NCBI GenBank assembly: GCA_029202405.1
Contig: CP119312.1
Span: 3,663,001-3,727,000, forward strand
DNA length: 64,000 bases
Direction of reading: 5' to 3'
DNA from: Candidatus Devosia phytovorans
GTDB lineage: Bacteria; Pseudomonadota; Alphaproteobacteria; Rhizobiales; Devosiaceae
This document shows positions 54,177 through 63,314 of the stretch, piece after piece (position 1 is the stretch's first letter; every line of letters starts with the position of its first letter). Under the pieces are notes generated by a model that ran no database searches, was not told the origin of the DNA, and saw only the letters and a program-made list of their open reading frames with translations. A program made the translations under genes and the position numbers.

Positions 54177-55922
54177 TCAGCCGGCTGTCCACGGCACGTT
54201 ATATTTCAGGATCTCCTCCGGCCCCAGGATCGTAGGCCGTTGCGCATAGCCCAGTTCCTGCAATTGGTCGCGAACGGCATCAATCAGCTCCTCAAAGCTT
54301 ATCTTCTTGCTACGCCTCAGAATGCTGTCCAAGCTGAAGGTGAAGGCACCATGGCTCGTTGCGCCGTGGCGATATTCATATGAAAACTCATCTTCGCCGC
54401 AGGCTTCGATGATGACGGGAAGATAGGGAGCGATGAAGGCGCTCTTGGCCCCCTTTTCTTGCTTCATGCGCAACATGGCGGCCCGCCCAAGACGTTCGGT
54501 AGCACCCTCGGGGCCGAAATAGCGCACCTGCACCTCCGTGTTCTTCGTAAAGTCCGGATTGATGCGGGCAAAGTCGCGGGCGACCCACATGCCCGCCTTC
54601 TGGTCCCACTTGAGCTCACGATGCCGAATGTCGTCGGGCGGGACAATGCCGCGGGGGCGCGCCGCTCCATCGCGATGAATACCGCCGGAGTGGCAGCAAT
54701 CGAAAATCATCACCAGCCGTGTTTCATAGGGCAGCTGGCAATAGAGATTGTAGATCTGGTCATCGGCGATCCAACGCTCCGGCGTCCAGTCGAAATCCCA
54801 TGGCACCAGCGTTTCCACAAAGTGGTCTGGCTCGAAATTCTCGCCATATTCGGGGACCCTGGCGCCATGCCCGCTATAGTAGAACACCAGTTCGTCGCCT
54901 GGTCGCGGATCGTCAACCAGCCATTGCAGACGGGACAGGATGCCTTCGGTGGTCGCCCGGTCATCGAGGCAGACGCGGATGGCGTCGGGTGGCACGCCGC
55001 AGCTTTGCAGCACTGCGCTCATGGTGAAGACATCGTTGATGCATCCCTCCAGCCGCTGCGCCGGATTGGGATAGTCGTTAATGCCAACCAGCAGCGCCTT
55101 TTGCACCTTCTTGCGGGGCTCGGCGGGAGTCTTGACCAACGCCCTAGCCTTGGGTTCCGGCGCCGTCACCGCCGCCAGCGCGATGGGCTTCCAGACGTTT
55201 TCGATGGTTTCGCTATGGCCCAGATAACTTTCCGCCGCATGATCGCCGATGCCGTCGAGATCGAAAGGCGTGTCGGTCTGGCGGAAGGTCGGCATGTCTG
55301 GCAGGCGAATCGCCTCGGTGAACACGTCGTCATATTTGTTGTAGAGGTGACGCCAGTTTCGCACACCAAGCGGCTGGATACGCCCATTGGTGAGGTTGCC
55401 CTGCACGAATGCATTGCCAATCTGCGAGCCGAAGGTGATGTAGTCGGCCTTGCCGAGAATGGTCTCGATGGAGCCTTTCTGCGAGTCTTCATGGCTGAAG
55501 GCATTGTAGGTCACGAGCGACCCCAGGCTGTGCGCCAGGATGATGTCGGGCTTGATATCGCCAACCGCTTCAAGGATGCGCTGGCGTGCCTTGGCCTTGA
55601 ATTGCTCGTCCTCAACCCAGGCGACGACATAGCCGGCGCTCCACCGGATCTTGTCGGAAATGTCGGACAGGACGCCGCGTTCGCGGCCAATGCTGGAAGC
55701 GCCGCTTTTGGCGAGTTTCCAGAAGGCTTTCGCCGCCTCGAGCCAGGATATGTCGATTGTCTCGAAGATATCGTCATAGGAGACAAACTGAAAATCCAGT
55801 TCCAGCTCCGGGACGTCGGGGAAAGCCGCCCTCACCGCATCGGACCACCGACTTTTCCAGTCGGAAGCCCTGTGATCCCCCAGTCCATGCACGCCGAGCA
55901 GCGTGAGCGTCTTGTCAGGCAT
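54177..55922 (-). CDS. Lipase-like domain fused to a caspase (metacaspase) domain
   Basis: A 581-residue two-domain protein. Residues about 1-250: an alpha/beta-hydrolase with LLGVHGLGDH near the start, nucleophile Ser132 in LAHSLGSLVTYNAF and a likely His236 in YLGHSETI. Residues about 273-570: a C14 caspase fold: KALLVGINDYPNPAQRLEGC, catalytic His352 in YYSGHGAR and Cys410 in MIFDCCHSGG. AGGGAGGT lies 5 bases before ATG 55922, preferred to 55967. It is a lone gene 47 bp from tRNA-Ala. Metacaspases with a hydrolase partner often act in stress or anti-phage cell suicide; that role is inferred. Trypsin-like Asp/basic pocket features suggest cleavage after Arg or Lys. Confidence 0.88.
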   Translation of the reverse strand: MPDKTLTLLGVHGLGDHRASDWKSRWSDAVRAAFPDVPELELDFQFVSYDDIFETIDISWLEAAKAFWKLAKSGASSIGRERGVLSDISDKIRWSAGYVVAWVEDEQFKAKARQRILEAVGDIKPDIILAHSLGSLVTYNAFSHEDSQKGSIETILGKADYITFGSQIGNAFVQGNLTNGRIQPLGVRNWRHLYNKYDDVFTEAIRLPDMPTFRQTDTPFDLDGIGDHAAESYLGHSETIENVWKPIALAAVTAPEPKARALVKTPAEPRKKVQKALLVGINDYPNPAQRLEGCINDVFTMSAVLQSCGVPPDAIRVCLDDRATTEGILSRLQWLVDDPRPGDELVFYYSGHGARVPEYGENFEPDHFVETLVPWDFDWTPERWIADDQIYNLYCQLPYETRLVMIFDCCHSGGIHRDGAARPRGIVPPDDIRHRELKWDQKAGMWVARDFARINPDFTKNTEVQVRYFGPEGATERLGRAAMLRMKQEKGAKSAFIAPYLPVIIEACGEDEFSYEYRHGATSHGAFTFSLDSILRRSKKISFEELIDAVRDQLQELGYAQRPTILGPEEILKYNVPWTAG

Positions 55923-55975
55923 ATCCACCTCCCTCATCATCAGGATGAGCAGGCTATTGCCGAGCAAAGGGGCGT

Positions 55976-56010
55976 GTAGTCAGTACAAGCGAGTAGTCAC
56001 TACGACGTAG
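55976..56010. promoter_or_regulatory. Overlapping palindromes upstream of the metacaspase gene
   Basis: GTAGTCA occurs twice (55976-55982 and 55993-55999). The second extends to GTAGT-C-ACTAC (55993-56003), which overlaps CTACG-A-CGTAG (56000-56010); both are perfect 5+5 palindromes. They lie 54-88 bp before the start and could be a regulator site; no regulator is adjacent. Confidence 0.35.
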
Positions 56011-56081
56011 GCGACGTGTGCCAAGCCTCGTTGAGCGGCTCTGATTTGACCGAAGACGCGCAGTGGCAATGAAACATTGCT

Positions 56082-56753
56082 GTGCGACCATTTCCCATTG
56101 TCCCTGGCCAGACGGCGCCGCTAAGGTCACACCAGTCCAACGCGATCGATTTGCCCTTGTCCCTTTCTCCCGTCGAAGCCAGCATTGGCGCCATTGCCAG
56201 CAAAGTCCGCAGCAGTGACGGGTTGACGGCAGGAGGGCTGGTTTCCCTGCTGGGGAATGCCTCCTATCCCTTGGTGATAATGGTGTTGAGCATGCTCAAC
56301 ATGATTCCCGGCCCGCCTGGTTATGGCGGGACGATTGCTATCACCATCATCAGCGTTACGATTGCGACCCTGCTCGGCAACAGACTGGCGCTGGGTGGCT
56401 GGCTCGGGCGGCGGCCGCTGTCGCAAAAACTGCTCGAACGGATGATGACGCAAATGCAGTGGTTTGCCGGGCTGGTGGCCAAGGTCTCGCGCCCGCGGCT
56501 GGCCCAATTGACCGGGCCGCGCACGCAATTGCCAACGGCGATCTTCATTCTCCTCGTCAGCCTGCCGATGGTGCTGCCGATTCCCTTCATCAATGCCGTG
56601 CCCAATACGGGCATTGCCATCATCTGCGTGTCGCGCATCAATCATGATGGGCTCGGGGTATTGCTCGGCATCGTCGTGGCGCTGGCGGGCCTCGCCATCG
56701 CCGCGGGCGCGGTGTGGGGCGTGGTCATGCTAGCCGGCACGGTGATGGGTTGA
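56082..56753 (+). CDS. ExoD-like exopolysaccharide synthesis protein
   Basis: An integral membrane protein of up to 223 residues. DGLTAGGLVSLLGNASYPLVIMVLSMLNMIPGPPGYG is the ExoD family head, followed by hydrophobic segments and the cytoplasmic RRPLSQKLLERMMTQMQWFA. ExoD affects succinoglycan production and alkaline growth in Sinorhizobium; the mechanism is unclear. GTG at 56082 is the first possible start but has no ribosome binding site; TTG codons near 56151 are alternatives. The stop overlaps the next gene's ATG by one base. Confidence 0.82.
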   Translation: MRPFPIVPGQTAPLRSHQSNAIDLPLSLSPVEASIGAIASKVRSSDGLTAGGLVSLLGNASYPLVIMVLSMLNMIPGPPGYGGTIAITIISVTIATLLGNRLALGGWLGRRPLSQKLLERMMTQMQWFAGLVAKVSRPRLAQLTGPRTQLPTAIFILLVSLPMVLPIPFINAVPNTGIAIICVSRINHDGLGVLLGIVVALAGLAIAAGAVWGVVMLAGTVMG

Positions 56754-58471
56754 TGAACGCCAGGGGTATTCGCAGGGCACTCTGGGGTCAGGTGGACCGC
56801 ATCTCCACTGGTGGGTGGCTGCTTGGCCTGTTGTTCTTTGCGTTGGCGCTGACGCCCTCGTTGATCCCGCGCCATTTCACCACCCAAGGCATCCTCTGCG
56901 GCTTCTGCTTTGCGGCCGGCTATGGGATCGGGGTGTTCCTCGAATGGCTGTGGGACTATCTCGAGCTCAAGTGGTCGAGCCCGAAGCTGGCGAAGTGGAT
57001 CGGGCGCCTGGTGGCTTTGGGTTGCCTCCTCCTCGCCATTGCATTTCTGTGGTTTTCAACCGGCTGGCAGAATTCCATCCGGGCGGAAATGGGCGTGGCG
57101 CCGGTCGAGGCGCGGCAGCCCTGGTTTGTTGCTGCCATCGCGCTGCTGCCGGCCGGGCTGCTGATTGGCGTGGGGACGCTGCTGGTGCGGGGCGTGCAGT
57201 TGGTGTCGTCCTGGCTGCGGCGGATCATTCCACCGCGCGTAGCCTTTGTCGGGGCAGTGCTGGCGGTCGGCATCATCGCCTCGACGCTGGCGGAAGGCGT
57301 GCTGGGACGCGGACTGCTCTACGCAGCCGATCGCTTCTATGGCCATCTCGATAGCCTTGCCGGCTCCTATGCCGAAGCGCCGAGTGATCCGTTGCGCTCG
57401 GGCAGCGATGCCTCACTGATCGATTGGGATACGATCGGGCTTGATGCGCGCATCTATGTGCAATCGGGACCGACGGTCGCCGAAATCGCCGAGATGACCG
57501 GGCGCCCGGCGGTGGAGCCGCTGCGGGTCTATGTCGGCCTGCGCTCGGCCGATACCGCCGAGGCGCGAGCTGCGCTGGCGCTGGCCGAAATGGACCGTGT
57601 CGGCGCCTTCGACCGTTCGGTGCTGGTGCTGGTCATGCCGGTGGGGACGGGATGGGTCGAGCCGGCGGCTGTCGACACGCTGGAAATGCTGCATGGCGGC
57701 GATGTGGCCAGCGTTGCCGTGCAATATTCCTATCTCACGAGCTGGCTGTCGCTGGTTTCCGAACCCGACGTGGGGGTCGAGACGGCGCGGGCGCTGTTCA
57801 ATGCGGTCTATGCGCGCTGGACCGAATTGCCACGCGAGACTCGGCCACAACTCTATCTGCACGGCCTCAGCCTTGGCGCCTATAGTTCGGTGGCGTCGAG
57901 CTCGATCTATGAAATCCTCGGCGATCCCTTCGATGGTGGATTGTTCGTCGGCACGCCCTTTGCCAGCGAGGCCTGGCTCAGCGCGACGCAGACTCGCGAT
58001 CCGGGCTCGCCCTGGTGGAAGCCGGAAGTTGGCGACGGCGCGGTGGTCCGCTTTTCCAATGGCTATGGCGACTTGCAGGGCGACAGCCGTCGCTGGGGCC
58101 CGCTCCGTACCGTGTTTCTGCAATATCCCAGCGATCCCATCGTCTTTTTTGAACCCAGCATGGCCTGGCGGGCGCCGGTCTGGCTCGGCGACAAGCGTGC
58201 GGAAGGCATTTCGCCGCTGCTCGACTGGTATCCGGTGGTCACCTTCCTGCAGTTGGCGCTCGACATGGCGCTGGCCCAGACAGCGCCGATCGGCTTTGGC
58301 CATGTCTATGCACCGCAGGACTATCTCGATGCCTGGGTGCAGGTGACGGGGGCGGACGGGTTCTCCGTGGCCGAGATAGACGCCCTGCGCAGCCGCATCG
58401 CGCGGCATGGCGAACGCCAGCTGATCGAGGGTGGCTGGTTCCGGCTGCCGCGGGCCGACACGGCATTGTGA
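56753..58471 (+). CDS. Alpha/beta-hydrolase family membrane protein
   Basis: A 572-residue protein. Four or five membrane segments in the first ~200 residues (WLLGLLFFALALTPSLIP, GILCGFCFAAGYGIGVFLEW, LGCLLLAIAFLWFS and more), then a large C-terminal alpha/beta-hydrolase with nucleophile Ser in LYLHGLSLGAYSSVAS and a late FGHVYAPQDYLDAW with the His. This is the PF15420-PF10081 arrangement found in many actinobacteria and rhizobia; substrate unknown, perhaps a lipid. Coupled to the ExoD-like gene (TGATGA). Confidence 0.85.
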   Translation: MNARGIRRALWGQVDRISTGGWLLGLLFFALALTPSLIPRHFTTQGILCGFCFAAGYGIGVFLEWLWDYLELKWSSPKLAKWIGRLVALGCLLLAIAFLWFSTGWQNSIRAEMGVAPVEARQPWFVAAIALLPAGLLIGVGTLLVRGVQLVSSWLRRIIPPRVAFVGAVLAVGIIASTLAEGVLGRGLLYAADRFYGHLDSLAGSYAEAPSDPLRSGSDASLIDWDTIGLDARIYVQSGPTVAEIAEMTGRPAVEPLRVYVGLRSADTAEARAALALAEMDRVGAFDRSVLVLVMPVGTGWVEPAAVDTLEMLHGGDVASVAVQYSYLTSWLSLVSEPDVGVETARALFNAVYARWTELPRETRPQLYLHGLSLGAYSSVASSSIYEILGDPFDGGLFVGTPFASEAWLSATQTRDPGSPWWKPEVGDGAVVRFSNGYGDLQGDSRRWGPLRTVFLQYPSDPIVFFEPSMAWRAPVWLGDKRAEGISPLLDWYPVVTFLQLALDMALAQTAPIGFGHVYAPQDYLDAWVQVTGADGFSVAEIDALRSRIARHGERQLIEGGWFRLPRADTAL

Positions 58472-58565
58472 GCGGATTTATCCGGTCCAGCGAACGGTTT
58501 GGTCACCAGCTGCGGCTTGCAGCAAGACTACCACACGCCTAGCTGCAAGGCTCCTTGAAAGCCTT

Positions 58566-59177
58566 ATGGACCATATGACCATGAATGCCATTTTGCCGCG
58601 CAGCACCGCCCACGCCATCGATCCCGATATGTTGGCGCGATGGTCGCCGCGGTCCTTCGCCAGCGATGCCGAGATTTCGCAGGCGGATCTGCTGACCATT
58701 CTCGAAGCCGCCCGCTGGGCGCCATCGGCCTTCAATGCCCAGCCCTGGCATTTCATCTATGCGCGGCGCAACAGCGAGTCTTTTGCCGACCTTGTCGACC
58801 TGCTGGCGCCGTTCAATCGCGACTGGGCCCAGCATGGTGCGGCGCTGATCTTCATCGCTTCGCAGACCATGCGGGCCGATTCCAAGGGAGGGCTGTCGCC
58901 CAGCCGGTCGCATGCCTTCGACGCCGGCGCCGCCTGGGGCATGCTGGCGCTGCAGACGACAAAGCTGGGCTGGCACGCGCATGGCATGGCCGGGCTGGAC
59001 CACGACAAGGCCATGGAAGTGCTCGGCCTGCCGGAGGGCTGGCGCGTGGAGATTGCCGTGGCTATCGGCAAGAAGGGCGATGGCAGCACGCTGTCGGAAG
59101 CCCTCCTGGCGCGCGAAATCCCCAGCCAGCGCCGGCCGCTGGACGAAGTCGCCAGCGAAGGCCGCTTCAGCCTCTGA
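58566..59177 (+). CDS. Nitroreductase family protein
   Basis: A 203-residue FMN-dependent oxidoreductase: ARWSPRSFASDAEISQADLLTILEAARWAPSAFNAQPWHFI is the nitroreductase head with the FMN-binding Arg-Ser and Asn-Gln-Pro-Trp, and GAAWGMLALQTTKLGWHAHGMAGLD the second FMN contact. It reduces nitro compounds, quinones or flavins with NAD(P)H; substrate unknown. Starts at 58566 and 58575 are possible; ribosome binding site is weak. Confidence 0.9.
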   Translation: MDHMTMNAILPRSTAHAIDPDMLARWSPRSFASDAEISQADLLTILEAARWAPSAFNAQPWHFIYARRNSESFADLVDLLAPFNRDWAQHGAALIFIASQTMRADSKGGLSPSRSHAFDAGAAWGMLALQTTKLGWHAHGMAGLDHDKAMEVLGLPEGWRVEIAVAIGKKGDGSTLSEALLAREIPSQRRPLDEVASEGRFSL

Positions 59178-59214
59178 CGCGATAATCGGATTTTCCGATC
59201 CGGGCAGAAGTGCC

Positions 59215-60390
59215 ATGCTCTTCTGCTCGAATCGGAATTTCACCTTGGCCAAAGTACCCGTCATCATCGACCAGACCATTGCGCGGCACATCTGGATCGC
59301 GGCGCAGAAGCTCGACATCTTAGCGCCCTTCGGCGCTGGGCCGGAGGCGACGCGGGCCGCCATCGCTCATCTGGGCTATGTGCAGATCGATACGATCAAT
59401 GTGGTGGAGCGCTGCCACCATCATATCCTCTTCTCCCGCATTCCCAACTATCGCCGGAGTGACCTGGCGCATGTGCAGTCCGTGGACAAATCGGTTCTCG
59501 AATACTGGACGCATGCGCTGAGCTATGTGCCGACCGAGAACCTGCGGTTTTTCCTGCCGCTGATGAAGGCCTATCGCGACAAGCCGAGCGCCTGGTTCGG
59601 CACGGTCAGCAAGGCCGAAGTGTCCGCGATGAAGAAGCGGCTGCGCAGCGAAGGGCCGCTGTCGATGCGCGATATCGACGATGACGAACTGGTCGACAAG
59701 GACCACCCCTGGGCCAGCCGCAAGCCGAGCAAGCGCGTGCTGCAGCTGATGTTCTACCAGGGCCATGTGGCAATCGCGGCGCGCGAGGGCATGCTCAAGA
59801 CCTATGACCTGATCGAGCGTCACTTCGGGTGGGATGCAAGTCCGAAGGCAGCCACCGAGCGGCAGGTTACTGCCCATCTGCTCGACCGCGCCCTGCGCAG
59901 CCAAGGGATTGTCAGTCTCGATTCCATCTGCCATCTCAATGCGCCAGCCAAGAAGGCGGTCAAGGAGTTGATCGACGCCCGCGTGAAGGCGAAAAAGCTC
60001 GTGCCGGTGGTCCTGGCCGGCGCTGAGAAAGTGCCGCATTGGGCCGAGCCGCAGGTATTGGAAACGGTCGGGTCCGAAGCACCCAATCTGGTGCATATCC
60101 TCTCGCCCTTCGACCCGCTGATCATCCAGCGCAAGCGGCTGAAACTGTTCTTTGGCTACGACCATATTTTCGAAGCCTATGTGCCCGCCGCGAAGCGACA
60201 AATGGGCTATTTCGCCCTGCCGGTGCTGCTGGGCGACCGCATCGTGGCTGCAGTGGACCTCAAGACCGACCGGACGGCGGGCAAGCTCCTGATCCAGAAG
60301 TGGACGGCACTGGAGGATGCAGGGGCACAAGGGCACGCGGCGATCGAGGAAGCGCTGGGGCGCTTCGAGCGGTTTCAACTGGGAAGTTGA
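59215..60390 (+). CDS. YcaQ-like winged-helix DNA glycosylase family protein
   Basis: A 391-residue protein of the HTH_42/YcaQ family: LGYVQIDTINVVERCHHHILFSRIPNYRRSDL contains the conserved Q-x-D catalytic motif, followed by WTHALSYVPTENLRFF and a later SPFDPLIIQRKRLKLFFGYDHIFEAYVPAAKRQMGYF. YcaQ unhooks DNA interstrand crosslinks; the same activity is likely here. ATG at 59215 and TTG at 59245 are both possible starts. It follows the nitroreductase gene in the same direction. Confidence 0.9.
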   Translation: MLFCSNRNFTLAKVPVIIDQTIARHIWIAAQKLDILAPFGAGPEATRAAIAHLGYVQIDTINVVERCHHHILFSRIPNYRRSDLAHVQSVDKSVLEYWTHALSYVPTENLRFFLPLMKAYRDKPSAWFGTVSKAEVSAMKKRLRSEGPLSMRDIDDDELVDKDHPWASRKPSKRVLQLMFYQGHVAIAAREGMLKTYDLIERHFGWDASPKAATERQVTAHLLDRALRSQGIVSLDSICHLNAPAKKAVKELIDARVKAKKLVPVVLAGAEKVPHWAEPQVLETVGSEAPNLVHILSPFDPLIIQRKRLKLFFGYDHIFEAYVPAAKRQMGYFALPVLLGDRIVAAVDLKTDRTAGKLLIQKWTALEDAGAQGHAAIEEALGRFERFQLGS

Positions 60391-60466
60391 CCGAACGCTT
60401 CGGCCGTCACACGGCTTTCAATCGTTGCAGCTGCACGCTAAAAGCGCTGCCGAAGTGGGGAGTTTC

Positions 60467-61780
60467 ATGGCGACTTATACCGATATGGCGCGCCGGGTGT
60501 ATAATCATACCTGGAAGCTCGATCCGATCGTGCGGAGCCTCCTCGACACGGATTTCTACAAGCTCCTCATGCTGCAGATGATCTGGGGGCTCTATCCCAA
60601 GATCGACGCCACCTTCTCGCTGATCAACCGCACCAAATCGGTGCGCCTGGCCGATGAGATCGACATCGACGAGTTGCGCGCCCAGCTCGATCATGTCCGC
60701 ACATTGCGTTTCACCAAAAAGGAAATGATCTGGCTGACGGGCAATACCTTCTATGGCTCCAAGCAGATCTTCCAGCCCGGCTTCCTGCGCTGGCTGGAGA
60801 ATTTCCAGCTGCCGGAGTACCGGCTGGAAAAGGGCGAGGATGGGCAGTTCGTGCTCGACTTCCCCGGGCTCTGGCTCGAGACCACGATGTGGGAAATCCC
60901 GGCGCTCGCCATCATCAACGAATTACGCTCGCGCGCGGCGATGAAGCGCTACGGGCCGTTTGCGCTCGACGTGCTCTATGCGCGGGCCAAGGCCAAGATG
61001 TGGGACAAGGTCGAAAGGCTGGCCAAGCTCCCCGACCTCAAGATTTCAGATTTCGGCACCCGTCGCCGCCATAGTTTCCTCTGGCAGCGCTGGTGCGTCG
61101 AGGCGCTCAAAGAAGGCATTGGCGAGGCCTTTACCGGCACGAGCAATGTCAAGCTGGCCATGGATACCGATGTCGAGGCGCTGGGCACCAATGCGCATGA
61201 ATTGCCCATGGTGCTGGCGGCGCTGGCGCGATCGGACGCCGAATTGCGCGAAGCGCCCTATCGCGTGCTGCAGGACTGGAAGAGCTATTACGGCGGCAAT
61301 CTGCTGATCGTCTTGCCCGATGCCTTTGGCACCGACAGCTTCCTGCGCGATGCGCCGGACTGGGTGGCCGACTGGACCGGCTTCCGTCCCGATTCGGCGC
61401 CGGCCATCGAGGGCGGCGAACGCATCGTCGACTGGTGGAAGAGTCGCGGCCGCGACCCCAAGGAAAAGCTGCTGATCTTCTCCGACGGGCTCGACGTCGA
61501 CATGATCGAAGAAGCCTATCTGCATTTCGACGGCAAGGTGCGCATGGCCTTTGGCTGGGGCACCAACCTCACCAATGATTTCGAGGGCTGCGCGCCCGAC
61601 GGACCCAATCCGGGGCTCGATCCGATCTCGATCGTGGCCAAGGTCAGCGAGGCCAATGGCCGTCCGGCGGTCAAGCTAAGCGATAATCCAGCCAAGGCGA
61701 CCGGCACGAAATCGGAGATCGAACGCTATATCAAGGTGTTCGGCGACGTCGGCCGCGTTGAACATGCGGTCAAGGTCTGA
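60467..61780 (+). CDS. pncB: Nicotinate phosphoribosyltransferase
   Basis: A 437-residue enzyme of NAD salvage: nicotinate + PRPP + ATP to nicotinate mononucleotide. LLDTDFYKLLMLQMIW at the start, RRRHSFLWQRWCVEALKEGI with the regulatory, autophosphorylated His, GTSNVKLAMD for the phosphate, and LIFSDGLDVDMIEEA and FGWGTNLTND for PRPP. GGGGAG 5 bases before the ATG decides this start over 60317. Alphaproteobacterial length. Confidence 0.96.
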   Translation: MATYTDMARRVYNHTWKLDPIVRSLLDTDFYKLLMLQMIWGLYPKIDATFSLINRTKSVRLADEIDIDELRAQLDHVRTLRFTKKEMIWLTGNTFYGSKQIFQPGFLRWLENFQLPEYRLEKGEDGQFVLDFPGLWLETTMWEIPALAIINELRSRAAMKRYGPFALDVLYARAKAKMWDKVERLAKLPDLKISDFGTRRRHSFLWQRWCVEALKEGIGEAFTGTSNVKLAMDTDVEALGTNAHELPMVLAALARSDAELREAPYRVLQDWKSYYGGNLLIVLPDAFGTDSFLRDAPDWVADWTGFRPDSAPAIEGGERIVDWWKSRGRDPKEKLLIFSDGLDVDMIEEAYLHFDGKVRMAFGWGTNLTNDFEGCAPDGPNPGLDPISIVAKVSEANGRPAVKLSDNPAKATGTKSEIERYIKVFGDVGRVEHAVKV

Positions 61781-61925
61781 TTCCGAATTAAATTGGTTCG
61801 ATGACGGAACTCTGACATGGCCAAACCATTGTCGGATGTGGAGAACCCGTGGGTGGGCCATCCGTTAACGTATCGGAAACCATGCCGAGCTAGCGTTTTC
61901 GGCGGGGGCTCCAACCGGGGCCGAT

Positions 61926-62183
61926 ATGACTTTGCAGCTAATCGATATCAGTGTCAGCGACAAGCAGGCGCATCCGCGTCTGGCTGGGCGCATGACCGGT
62001 CATGTGCGCGCTGTGCTCTCGGAATCGCTCGGCGCCCAGGAGCAGACGCATGACCTGCGCATCCCGGTCTGGGCCGATGTGGCTGAAAATGCCAGTGACG
62101 CCGATATCGACATGGCCATGATGCTGAAGGCCGCCGATATCATCGCAAGGCTCAAGGCCAATCTCGACACGCAGCCGGGCTAG
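61926..62183 (+). CDS. Conserved hypothetical protein (85 aa)
   Basis: A small soluble protein, MTLQLIDISVSDKQAHPRLAG..., with a basic-acidic helical C-terminus (AMMLKAADIIARLKANLD). No family is recognised. Composition matches nearby genes. It is convergent with the gene at 62180-62422 and both stops share the palindrome CTAG (62180-62183). Confidence 0.65.
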   Translation: MTLQLIDISVSDKQAHPRLAGRMTGHVRAVLSESLGAQEQTHDLRIPVWADVAENASDADIDMAMMLKAADIIARLKANLDTQPG

Positions 62184-62422
62184 AACTTCAGCGATTTGAG
62201 ATAGGCGCGCTGTTCCTCGCTGAGGCCACCGGGGCGGCGTGTCGGCAAGGCGATCGGCACGGGAATGGGTTCGGCGGCGCGGTGGCGGTATGTTGCGGCG
62301 TGAGCATAATAGCTTGCCGCGCGCGCCAGTTCGGCATCGGCCTTGAGGCGCTTTTCATCGCGAAAGAACCAGACGAGCGTCGTGATGACGATGGCCCACA
62401 TCGCCAGCAATTCCCAAACCAT
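62180..62422 (-). CDS. Small single-pass membrane protein (80 aa)
   Basis: One N-terminal membrane segment (WELLAMWAIVITTLVWFF) followed by a charged, Ala-rich cytoplasmic or periplasmic helix with SYYAHAATYRHRA and a Pro-rich end (PIPVPIALPTRRPGGLSEEQRAYLKSLKF). The family is not recognised. It shares its stop bases CTAG with the convergent gene. Confidence 0.65.
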   Translation of the reverse strand: MVWELLAMWAIVITTLVWFFRDEKRLKADAELARAASYYAHAATYRHRAAEPIPVPIALPTRRPGGLSEEQRAYLKSLKF

Positions 62423-62513
62423 TGCGGTCTCCTTGTCGGAGACGTCATAGCTAACGAAGTGTTAACGACCAAAGGGAAGTGCGCGTTAGGCTTACCGGGT
62501 AAAACTTTAGCTG

Positions 62514-63314
62514 TCAGGACTTTAGAGGACGGGCATGACCCCGGTTGAGGGCAACCAGCATGGCGCGGACATCGTCCTCGGCAGCTTTTGAAACCTGCTT
62601 GCGATTGCCCTGCCCGGAGAGCGGAAGCGGTTCGCCGAAGCTGACGACCACGTCCTTGACCGGCCCGCCGAGGATCTCGCGAATATTCTGCTTGAGGGAC
62701 TTGGACCTGACCCAAGCGACCAGCGAGCGTTCGTTGCGGCTGACCGGCAGGCCCTGGAGCCTGGTATAGGCAATGGCCAGCGGCTGGATGTTCACATCCG
62801 TCGCGCCTGCCTCCACCATGGCATGCTGGGCCGCCCCAATCAGCGCCGAGCGGAAGGGCAGCAGGTGCGGCCCGATATTGGACTGGCCCTCGGCAAACAG
62901 CACCACCGCCGTGCCATCGGCCATCAGCTTGCCCATGGCCTTCGCCGTCTTGCCGGTGCCGGCGCGGCGCGTGCGGTCGACATAGATGGTCTTTTGCAGA
63001 TTGGCCATCATGGAAACGAAAGGCCATTTGGCGATTTCGCTCTTGGCCACGAAGGCGACATTGGCCACCGCGCCGATGGCGATGATGTCGGTCCAGGACG
63101 TATGGTTGGCCGTCAGCAGCGTCGGACGGCCGGTCGCCGGTGCCCCGATCACCCTGACCCGCAGGCCCAGAAAAGTGCAGCCAACCCTGTGAAACAGGCG
63201 CGGCACGACATGCCAGAAGGGCAATTTCAGCGCCAGGATCACGGCCTGGGCGGGAATTGCGATGATGAGAAAGGGCACGAAGACGAAAATGAAAAACGGG
63301 ACGCGGAAGATCAT
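62514..63314 (-). CDS. plsC: 1-acyl-sn-glycerol-3-phosphate acyltransferase
   Basis: A 266-residue membrane-associated enzyme that makes phosphatidic acid. Acyltransferase motif I NHTSWTD (His-x4-Asp), motif II KSEIAKWPFV, motif III AEGQSN in place of the usual PEGTRS, and a late hydrophobic segment. Two membrane segments at the N-terminus (FFIFVFVPFLIIAIPAQAV). It overlaps the mur gene by 4 bases (ATGA); mur-plsC is conserved in Rhizobiales. Confidence 0.92.
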   Translation of the reverse strand: MIFRVPFFIFVFVPFLIIAIPAQAVILALKLPFWHVVPRLFHRVGCTFLGLRVRVIGAPATGRPTLLTANHTSWTDIIAIGAVANVAFVAKSEIAKWPFVSMMANLQKTIYVDRTRRAGTGKTAKAMGKLMADGTAVVLFAEGQSNIGPHLLPFRSALIGAAQHAMVEAGATDVNIQPLAIAYTRLQGLPVSRNERSLVAWVRSKSLKQNIREILGGPVKDVVVSFGEPLPLSGQGNRKQVSKAAEDDVRAMLVALNRGHARPLKS

